DNA of 64,000 nt from Rapana venosa. Lineage: Eukaryota > Mollusca > Gastropoda > Neogastropoda > Muricidae. Location of the stretch: NCBI GenBank assembly GCA_028751875.1, contig CM054138.1:36286773-36350772 (forward strand), given 5' to 3'. The position numbers and the translations under genes were made by a program. Of the stretch, positions 55,773 to 64,000 are shown piece after piece (position 1 is the stretch's first letter; the number at the start of each line of letters is the position of its first letter). The notes under the pieces are model-generated. The model was not told where the DNA came from, ran no database searches, and saw nothing but the letters and a program-made list of their open reading frames with translations.

Positions 55773-56579
55773 CTGGTCTTGTCTGGTGAGGCTGTGGTAG
55801 CTGTCTGGTGGTGACGTTTTCCTGTAGAGAGCCTTAATGATGGTCTTGCTCTCTGCAAGGCAGACAGGGTTTTCGGGCTGTTCATCTCGGCGCCTATCTT
55901 GGCCATTCTGTCAGCTTGCTCATTGCCCTCGATGCCACAGTGTGGAGGGATCCACTGCAGCATGGTGCGAAGACACTGGATGTTATGTAGTGCCATCTCT
56001 AGTTGTGGAAGCTGGCCGCTGTTGAAGGCTTGCAGCACAGACAGAGCGTCGGTCAGAAAGACGACATGGTGTTGTGATCCACTTGCTGCGGATGGTGTTT
56101 GCTGCAAGGATGATCGCTTCCACTTCGGCCTTGTAGTTGGTGCAGTAGACGCCGGTTGCTATTGACCGAGTCTCCCATTCTCTGCTGGGATACCAGATGT
56201 AGGCCCCAGCTCCTCCACATCTGGTGGCATCTGTTGCAGAGCCGTCTGTGTAGACGTGGAGCCATGCCTCCTGAGGGTATTGATCTTCTATCATGGCTGC
56301 CGTTAGAGTTCTTTTGACAATGTCGCCCTGTTCAGTTTTCTTCGTGATTCCTGGAACTGTCATTCTGACTGTCACTTTTCCTGTCCTTTCTTGCCATGGA
56401 GGATCATCAAGGGAGAAGGTGATGGGCTGTACTGCTGGCAGTTTGTCTTGGTGCTCTCTCTGCAGTGCACGAGCTTCGACTGCAAAACTGGAGCGGTTTA
56501 GTCTTCCAGAGGACAGCTTCTCCAGTCTTGTGCTCATTGGATGGTCTTTGGTGCACTGGTACTTGGTAGCCTGTTGCAA
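55769..56579 (-). pseudogene. LINE RNase H domain
   Basis: VYTDGSATDA (first Asp), NYKAEVEAI (Glu), FLTDALSVLQAF (second Asp) and WIPPHCGIEGNEQADRMAK (last Asp) give the four acidic residues of RNase H in order. One frame change near 56,050 divides it. Confidence 0.88.
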
Positions 56580-56610
56580 CGTCTTTGTTTCCTTCTGGTG
56601 ATGAGAGGAG

Positions 56611-58369
56611 CTATGCAGTCACCTGCTCCATCTTCTCTATGGGGGTGGATTTCATCGCGCCTGTGATGATTCTCAAGGCTTGGTTCTGTACCTTGTCCAG
56701 GGTGTCCCGATGTGTCTTGGCAGCTGTCATCCAAGAGTTTGATCCGTACTCAAGATGGGGTCGTACAGTGCCCTGGTAGACTGATTTCAGGATGTGTTCA
56801 TTGGCTCCCCACTGTGTCCCTGCAAGTTTGCGCATGATGTTGAGCTTACGCCTTGCTTTTCCTTCTGCCTGGGTGATGTGTTGTTTCCAGGTCAGCTTCT
56901 TGTCATATGTGACCCCAAGGTATGTCTGTTGGTCTTCCATCTTGAGGGTCGTGTTGCCAAGGGTGAGGCGTCCAGGGCTTGCTTTTGGTGAGAGCGTAAA
57001 GAGGGTGCCTGTGGTCTTGCCCCGGTTAACACACACCACTTGACACACACCACTTGTCAACCCATGCGGAAACTTTATCCAGGGCCATCTGCATGCGGTA
57101 GTTTGCTGTTGAAGCGTACTCCTCCGTGCACCAGAGCACCAGGTCGTCTGCATAAAGCGCTGCGTGGACTCCCTTGGGAAGCTCCGACACAATATCGTTA
57201 ATGAAGAGCACAAACAGGGTTGGTGAGAGTACTCCTCCCTGAGGTACTCCTTGCCGCAGGAGTACCTTCCGGCCACAGCGGCAGTCCACCATCACTCTGG
57301 CTCGTCGGTTGTGAAGGTAGGATTTTGTCCACTGGTACATATTGCCGGTAATGCCACTGCGTAGGAGCTTCACAAGGAGTCCATCTTCCAGACCTTGTCG
57401 AAGGCCTTCTGTAGATCTATGAAGATTGCCAGGGTCATCTTCTTGGCCTGAAAAGCATCCTCTATAACTTGAGTAAGATGAGTTGTTTGATCTTCAGTGC
57501 TTTTGTACTGACGGAATCCGGCTTGTTCAGGGACTAGGATGCTTTCAGTCTCCAGGTAGAGTTGCAGGCGCAGGTTGACGATGCGCTCCATGGTCTTACA
57601 GAGGCAACTCGTGAGGCTGATTGGGCGATAGCTGATGGCCTTGCTCTTGTTCTTGCCCTTCTTCAGTACTGGGATCATGATGGCCTCTTTCCAACATTGG
57701 GGGACCTGACCACTGTTCCAGCTCAAGTTGAAGATGTCCAAGAGCTTCTGGAGAGCAGTGTTGCCTTGGTGTTGTATCATCTCGTTGGTGATGTTGTCAG
57801 GTCCTGGTGACTTCTTCTTCTTCAGTTTCTTGATGGCTTTTAGGAGTTCTGGCATGGTGATCTTGTGTTCCATTGCCTCATGACCCTGTTCACAGTTCTT
57901 TCTCCTGTCTCTTTCTTCCTTTCTCACTTCTTTCTGTAGGTTTTGTGGGATGTTGTTATTGCTTTCTTTGGCGTACTTCTTGGCAAAGGTGTTGGCTGCC
58001 CTCTTTCCCGTCAGAGTTCTGCCGTCTTCTTCTAGTGTGATCTTCTGCCCCTTTGTACCTTCATCGTTCAGGGCCTGTGTTAGTCTCCAGAGCTTAGTTG
58101 TGTCTTTTTCCATGTTGAGGCTTGATGTTTTTCTCTCTCCAGCTCCGTCTCTTGCTTTCTAGTTTAGTTCTCAGGTATTTTGCCGTGCTCTCTTGGAGTC
58201 TGATGTGGTTCTCCTGATTCGGGTTGTTCTCTACTTCTTCTCTTGCTTCGGTGACTGCATCGTGTGCCTGTTGAAGCTGGTCCGTCCAGTAGGGGATGTA
58301 GTCTTTTCTTGCTCCCCGTGGTATGCATTCCCTGGCTGCATGAAGGATGCTTTTGTTGAATTCCTTCAC
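56611..58369 (-). pseudogene. LINE reverse transcriptase, frameshifted
   Basis: 58,113-57,370 is open for 247 codons with KSPGPDNITNEMI, ISYRPISLTSCLCKTMERI and LAIFIDLQKAFDKVW. 57,373-57,026 has RQGVPQGGVLSPTLFVLFIND and the intact catalytic box YADDLVL. A tandem duplication of ~14 bases (ACACACCACTTGAC-like, 57,029-57,056) then breaks the frame. The thumb region (57,030-56,611) has QTYLGVTYDKKLTW and PHLEYGSNSW. Confidence 0.9.
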
Positions 58370-58411
58370 TACGTTGTTGATTTTTTCGTCCTTTTACTTG
58401 AATGTTGTTAG

Positions 58412-59384
58412 TCATTTCATTTGTCCTGATGGCAAAGAGTCCCCATTTGGCCTTCTTATAGTTCCATCTTGGTTGAGGTCTGTGCCCTGTTTCTGCTTCT
58501 CCACTGATTGTGAGATGACGGGGCGGTGGTCACTTCCCCCGAGCTGATTTTGGACTGTTCTCCCGACCCTCTGGTGGATGTCATCAGTGCAGAGAGCCAG
58601 GTCCGGGGTGGTGGTGGTCTCCACGGCGCGAGTAGAAGGTAGGAGGGTCGGGGGGGTCGTTGACGAGGATTAGGCGGTGTTCATCCTGCCATGCCTCTAC
58701 TTTTTCTCCTCGCTTGTAAAGGTGGTTGTATCCCCAACTCTGGGACTGCTGTTGAAGTCGCCAGTGATGAGGAAGCTGTTGTCTGGGACCTGGTGGTATT
58801 AGGGTTAGATTCTTATCATCAGGGCAGTAGTAGTTGACGACAGTGAAGCTATGTCCTTGGTGGTGATCTTCACTGTCTGGTACTCTGTTTCCTCCATGTA
58901 CGTCTTTGTTTCACTAGCGTTCAGGTTGTTCCTCACTATGTCAGTACTCCCCCTTTTCTTCTACCCTGTCGATCACTGCGAAACACTGATAGCCGCGGAT
59001 CTTTAGTGGCTTCCCCTCTTGCAGGTGTGTCTCTTGCATACAACACACGTGGATGTTGTTAGCGTGGGAGGAAGTGTTGGAGCTCTGTTGTCTTGTTGCT
59101 GACCCCTTCAGCGTTTCCCCTGCATGATGTTTTATGGTAGGGTCTCCTTGGTCTGCTTGGCTTGCGGCCAGTCGCATGTCCTCCCCCCTCCCTGGCCACA
59201 GGACGGTGGGAAGGGGCCTCCAGTCGCTTGGGTGGACTCCCTTGAGGCGCGGAGCCCGGCACTGCACCTGCCTGGCGGATCCCCCAGGGCGAGCACCATT
59301 CCTGTTAATCCGGTCTCTAAGTGTCATTTTGGCGATAGTTGCATGGTGATGTGGTTGTCTCGGGAGCGCCGCTAGGCCCCTCAC
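58412..59384 (-). pseudogene. LINE endonuclease domain, frameshifted
   Basis: First frame has NNIHVCCMQETHLQEGKPLK (active-site Glu of the APE-type EN QETHL motif). After a shift near 58,941 come ITGDFNS and, at 58,624-58,412, GGSDHRPV (the catalytic SDHxP motif). The fold nicks target DNA for target-primed reverse transcription. Confidence 0.85.
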
Positions 59385-59404
59385 CTCTGACTTCAGCTCC
59401 CCTT

Positions 59405-59504
59405 TTCCACCTTAGTCGCCTTTTACGACATGCCTGGTTGGATGGCAGAGGCCCTATTCTTGCAATGTTCGCTTTGCAAGCATACCCCGGGAACCTCACG
59501 GGGG
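59405..59504 (-). other. Shared LINE 5' end, copy in the EN-RT-RNase H LINE
   Basis: Starts CCCCCGTGAGG, has a CCCCG/CGGGG stem with 9-base loop, then GCATGTCGTAAAAGGCGACT with a GTCG/CGAC stem. Closely matches 63,811-63,909. Confidence 0.85.
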
Positions 59505-59516
59505 CCTTTTCCTCTT

Positions 59517-60634
59517 TTTTTCTTCTTCATTTTGGTTTTTGTTTTTGTTTTTTGTTGTGTTTTTTTTTTGGGGGGGGAGATAGGGAACTCAGAAAGTGCT
59601 AAAATCACCCAGATGATACACATTTTTTCACTATGTCAACATTATCATTTTCTTGATTAAAGTAACTTTTTTGCCATTCCAAAAAAGTATAATAAAATTA
59701 AGCAAAAATGTCATGGAGACAATGATATTGCATAATTATGCATATTTTATTTGGGCAGCACCATTCAGCTTGCTTAAAAACCAACAACACCATCAGCAAC
59801 AGAATGTTCATGATCAAACTTAATTTGGCCCAGGCCAAAAGCTGTGTCAGTTTCTTGATGTCAGCTAATTGCCAAGGCCTACATTTAAATGTTGTTATGT
59901 TTAAAATGTTGTGTTGAGATTGCCTTCAGCCATGACAAGCTCTTAACATAACAACCTGCACTCTCCTTTATAGAGAAAAAATCCTCTGAAGTTTGGAGTA
60001 TGTGCTATGTGCAGGTAACTTGAAAAGATCCATACACGCAAAATAACCTTCTCACACCGGTGTACATCCTATCTCACAGTGATTCCCAGTGGGATGAGTG
60101 AGTCGAGTGCAGTTCTGGTGACCCCAGGGGGTAAAGCTGGGATACGCACAACAACATCAAACTTAATGCTCCCTGTGGGATCGGGTCCTGTCAGTAAGAA
60201 TAGTATCCCCACCTTCTGGAAATTCTAATGCTAGGAATTCCCTCCTTGCTATCCCTCACTTTCATTCTGCCCCTATTCCATCTCTTCCTGTAAATCTTCT
60301 TCTTGTCTTATTTTCTGTCTTCAAGGTCCATTCTCCTTCCTTTTTGCCAGAAAGTCTTAAAAAATAACAATTCTCTTATTCACATCTGCATCGTCATCTC
60401 TTTTTCCCTTCTTCATTTTTACTCACCCTTTTTGACAAAGATGGATATACTGGGTCCCTGGTGTGTAACAGCAGTACAACATATTTACATACACAAAACA
60501 CACTTATTTCCTACCTGAAACTTTCCCCTCAAATCTGTCCCTAATTTTCAACAGCATCCTTCACCTCCCAAGTGTGTTTGCGAGTGTGTGTGTGTGTATG
60601 TGTGTGTGTGTGCGTACGTGCGTGCACGCGCATG
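59517..60634. other. Spacer between the two LINEs
   Basis: Begins with a T/G-rich tract (59,517-59,577), contains repeat R copy 2 and a GT array near 60,583-60,613. No gene seen. Confidence 0.5.
59981..60156 (+). repeat. Unclassified dispersed repeat R, copy 2
   Basis: Same motifs in the same order as 5,784-5,958, including TCTCACAGTGATTCCCA and GGTGACCCCAGGG, with a CACAACAACA end. Confidence 0.6.
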
Positions 60635-60646
60635 GATTTGAAATAT

Positions 60647-63600
60647 CATCATCATCATTAGCCATTACACCCAGCGGTGTGTAGGCAGCAAAAGCAACAA
60701 ACGCTTCCACTCCTGGCCTATCTGGGCCAACCTAGGCACTGATCCCCAAGAGTGCTGCATGTCTTCAACCACTTTCTACAGTTCTCCTCCACGTTGCTTT
60801 TTGGTCTTCTCTCTTTCTCCTCCTTCTGGGGTCCAGTGCAATGCTGTTCATGCGATAGACTGTGGGTCTCTTCGGAGGTGGGCCCAATCCACTTCCACCG
60901 TCTTCTGTGATGATGGTTCCCATGTCTTCTTTCCTGCATCTCCGTAAGTAGTCTTCATTGAGATCTTCTCTGGCCAAAAGATCCGGAAGAATTCTTTCGC
61001 AGCATATGGTGTGGAAGGATCGAAAGTTTGGTCAGATCCACTTCCGGTCATCCTCCTGCACTCAGAACCGACAGGAGTGAACACAAACACATCTCTGTAT
61101 AGCTCAGCTTGGTGTTGGTGCTGTACTGAGTGTAATCTCCAGATATTGTTCATCTCACCTAAACACATTTCCTGGCCTTGCCCCAGTCTGTTGTGGATGT
61201 CTTCTTGTCCCGCCCTCTGTTGATGATGCTGGCCAAGGTATGTGAACTTGTCTGTCTGGCGCAGATCAGTTCCATTCACGTTCACAGGGCTGTGTGTTCA
61301 CATTAGACGACATTGTCCTCTGTTTTCTTGGTGCTAATACGAAGCCCCACTTGCTTTCCGAATGTTAGTCTGCTGGTCATTCTCCTGGATAGGTTGGGTG
61401 GTGTGTGGGACAGACTGCGCCAGGTCATCCGCAAGTCAAGGTCGTCTAGTGTTGAGAACAGAGCTCCAGCGAATCCCTCTTGGGTGTCTTCTGTCGTCTT
61501 CCCATCACCCAATCAATGGCCTTATTGAAGAGAACTGCTGACACACACCAGCCATGTCTTACTCCAGTCTTACTTCGAAGACATTGTTTGCTATGGAATG
61601 GCCCACAGAGCATCTGAAGTTGTCATAGAAGCTTTTGATAAGGTGTACCAAGTTCGATGGATGCCAATAGTGTCGAAGGATAACTCCAAAGGCTGTCTCT
61701 GGTATCTGTCAAATGCCTTTCGAAGTCCACAAAGTTTCACATACAGTTGTCCTTTGCCACTCTGTGCACTGTTCCGATGATTTCTGAGCGTGAATATCTG
61801 TCTATACATCCACGTTGCTTCCAGAACCCCCTGCTTGTACCTTCCTCAAAGCTCGTCCTCAGCGTCTGATATTCTTCTGAAGGCCAGTAATCATGCTTGG
61901 GATACAAACAGACAAAAAGTGATTCCCTCCAGTTGTTGCAGTCGCTCGAGGTTCCATTCTTGGGGAATTTTGACTATCACTCCTTGGCCCAATCATCAAG
62001 GTAATATTCCGCGTTCTTAACCAAGTCATCTGGAACAGTGGTTGCAGTATTCAGCTGCTAATTCAAATCTGCTTGAACAGTACGCACAAGGTTGTCCTGG
62101 CCTGGTGACTTGCCGTCTGAGGACTTGATGGCGGCCACATCTCCTTTTCTCTTCCTTTGTTGGGGGGTTGACGTCATGTCTAAGTCTTTTTGTACTTCTG
62201 GATGTCGGCCTGTCTCGTCGTTTTATTTTTTTGGGGTCGGTTGAGAACTTCCTGGAAGTGTTCACCAACTTTCATCTTGCTCTTTCACTGTTGTCAACAT
62301 TTTCCCTTTGTCTGTACCTGATTGGTCCCCCAGCGCTCCTCCTAAATTTGTGCATACTTTCTGGTGATTTTGTAGACTCTACTCTCCCATGCTCTCCTTG
62401 GGCCGCCGCCTCTTCTGCATCAGCTGCCACGGTCCATGGCTTCTCTCATGTCACAGGTCGTGCGAGTCTCTTCACATTCCTGTGTGCCTCTCTTACAACA
62501 CTTCTAGCCTCTCTCGAGCCGTGGAGACTTTACTGCAGAAGTCACTTCTGTCTCTCTCTTTCTTTGATGGCATTGAGGGTCTCCTTGTTGGATCCAGGCA
62601 TTGTTGGTCTTCTACTTGATGGCCCGATATTGTCCTTGCTGCTCTCAGGTAACAGTTAAACAGATCTGCTTCCATGTCGTATCAGTCATGGCTGTTTTTC
62701 ATGTTCTGCAGATGTGAGTGAATCTGTTCCTCAGATCGTTGACGAATGCAGACTTCACGTTGGTGTCTCTCAATCGAATCGCTGGGTAGCAAAATCGCGC
62801 TGAGTTGTTGGACTTGTGTTTCTTCTTCGGTTATCATCTGGATGTGTGCTGTCACCAGTGATGAATCGCTCCCGACATGCGCACTTCGCTTGTTCTCACA
62901 TCCAGGAGAGATTGTCTCCACTTACCAATGATCATATCAAATGGTCAAATTCTTGTTCATATCTGTCCCATATCGGCGACGCCCAGATGGCAGCTTGTGA
63001 TGTCCCGGTGCGTGAATAGGGTCCCTCCTATCACTAAGTTGTTCAATAAAAAAAAAGCGCAGAACTCCAACCAAGTCGCTCCCACGTTGTCATTTTCTGT
63101 TCCCCACGCCCGTGTTTTCCCATGACCTCTCATAGTCAGGTTGTGTCACTTTCCGACCCTTGGCATTAGTCCCCATGATTACGATGAGGTCATGGCGTGG
63201 GGCTTTCTCTGCATCTGGTCCTGCAGCTGGTGGTAAAAGTCATCGTTGCACTCATCGCTGCTGTTGTTGGTGGGCATAGCACTGGATGATGGTGATGTTG
63301 ATGTGTCTTCCCTTCAGTCTCGCACTCATTGGAGTCTCTGTTATGTGCTTCCACTCCATAAGGCATCGCTCAACGCCTTTCTTGCGGATGATGTCAACTC
63401 CTCGTGTCTGGTCGTCATCTCTCCCAAGTAGAGGACGTTTCTCCTTTCTCTCGGTGGTAGGTTCTCACTCTCCCAGATCCATTCCATCTACTCTACGCTT
63501 ACTCCTAGGACATGGAGGTTGAATCTTCTCATCTCTAATGTTACCTGTGCCACTTGCCCGCTCATACATCGTCCACAAGTTCCAATGTCCTAGTCTGATC

Positions 63601-63909
63601 TTAATTTTGGTGGTGTTTCTGGCTTCCCTATCCTGCAGGTAGCTCCTCTCGGATTTGGGCTGTCAGCATTTCATACGAGTCTCACTGGACCCCGGGAGGT
63701 CCTTCGCCACGCAAAAGTATAAGATTTCTCTGTTGCTGTTTCTGTAACTGCTCTTTTTTTACGGGACAGGGTTGTTAGCCCTGTGCCCAACCCCCAACCT
63801 GGAGGAAGGGTTCCACCTTAGTCGCCTCTTACGACATGCCTGGTTGGAGGGCAGGGATCCTATTCTTGCAATGCTCACTTGTAAGCATACCCCGGGAGTC
63901 CCACGGGGG
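60647..63909 (-). mobile_element. Full-length LINE with EN and RT (RTE/CR1-like)
   Basis: A 3,263-base element bounded by the 12-base direct repeat GATTTGAAATAT (60,635-60,646 and 63,910-63,921). The minus-strand 3' end is an ATG/ATGATG-type simple tail. The single ORF is broken into many frames. EN is near 63,560-63,100 (MRRFNLHVLG near the start, IIQCYAHQ-like later), RT near 62,900-61,300 (LYVKLCGLRKAFDRYQ and, in another frame, LADDLAQSV near 61,408-61,435), and the C-terminal NVNGTDLRQTDKFTYLG region is at 61,285-60,848. No RNase H. It fits the invertebrate 'endonuclease-reverse transcriptase' type; the clade is uncertain. Confidence 0.87.
63811..63909 (-). other. Shared LINE 5' end, copy in the EN-RT LINE
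   Basis: Starts CCCCCGTGGGA, has the same CCCCG/CGGGG stem, then GCATGTCGTAAGAGGCGACT. Roughly 85-90% like 59,405-59,504 by eye although the coding parts downstream differ. Confidence 0.85.
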
Positions 63910-63939
63910 GATTTGAAATATGTTGTTCATTATGTTTAA

Positions 63940-64000
63940 GGAGAGTTGCATGTGTGTAAATGATTTGAGTGCAAGCGCTTCGATTTGTTTGTTTTTACAA
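63940..64000 (+). mobile_element. Start of a SINE 3' domain cut by the window edge
   Basis: GAGTGCAAGCGCTTCGATTTG matches GAATGCAAGCCCTTTGATTTG at 44,149; the expected GCTATATAAAT tail would lie beyond the window. Confidence 0.5.

Larger units (their letters stand above)
55483..59504 (-). mobile_element. Full-length LINE with EN, RT and RNase H
   Basis: A 4,022-base non-LTR retrotransposon. The 12-base direct repeat CCTTTTCCTCTT at 55,471-55,482 and 59,505-59,516 is its target-site duplication, so both ends are known. The 3' end is an AAG-repeat tail. Domain order on the minus strand: 5' leader (59,504-59,390), APE-type endonuclease (~59,384-58,400), RT (58,369-56,611), RNase H (56,579-55,769), Cys/His C-terminus (55,772-55,509). 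A coding RNase H places it in the I/Nimb/Ingi/LOA-like group. Several frameshifts make it inactive, but little decay suggests a fairly recent insertion. Confidence 0.92.

Overview
This is eukaryotic, gene-poor and extremely repeat-rich DNA. It has split genes with GT-AG introns, very dense CA/GA/TA microsatellites, long poly-G and poly-C runs, several LINE families, tRNA-derived SINEs and a piggyBac element. The two host genes I recognise (calpain and arpin), the repeat types and the dinucleotide density suggest a marine invertebrate, most likely a mollusc such as a gastropod. The taxon is an inference.

Host genes. (1) Two calpain first coding exons lie on the minus strand (6,878-7,168 and 38,999-39,496). 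They differ at the N-terminus but share the same last ~50 codons and the same phase-0 splice donor after FEWxRPx. I see no other calpain exon between them. They look like alternative first exons of one gene running off the left edge, or the start of a tandem pair. (2) A complete arpin gene (Arp2/3 inhibitor) lies on the plus strand, with six coding exons from 43,972 to 50,565 that join in phase into 231 residues ending in an acidic DDEWDD tail. Calpain and arpin are head to head, about 4.5 kb apart.

Mobile DNA. Two full-length LINEs, both on the minus strand and each with a 12-bp target-site duplication, fill 55,483-59,504 (EN-RT-RNase H) and 60,647-63,909 (EN-RT). They belong to different types but share a ~100-bp 5' end. 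A third LINE (25,657-30,378, minus) has a 2A-like GDIESNPGP motif at the start of ORF1 and an altered RT catalytic box. Older LINE pieces lie at 2,123, 9,770, 15,547 and 25,055. An internally deleted piggyBac element (52,469-53,939) has matching ends and TTAA sites and sits inside a SINE. SINEs include a tRNA/5S rRNA chimera (two copies, each with a target duplication, one just before arpin exon 4), a MetaSINE-like copy, and a tRNA-headed family that carries two alternative 3' tails.

Assembly. A 500-base N gap (18,345-18,844) separates two copies of the same ~5.2-kb segment (13,189-18,344 and 18,845-24,499). Much of the second copy is full of homopolymer and single-base errors. This is almost certainly a false duplication or unresolved haplotype, so annotation of 18,845-22,690 should not be trusted.

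Other structure. There is a ~1-kb minisatellite of 36-42-bp units (35,089-36,079), a strong inverted repeat 73 bases before arpin exon 5, and many T-run/G-run compound tracts. Long open frames over microsatellites are not genes.
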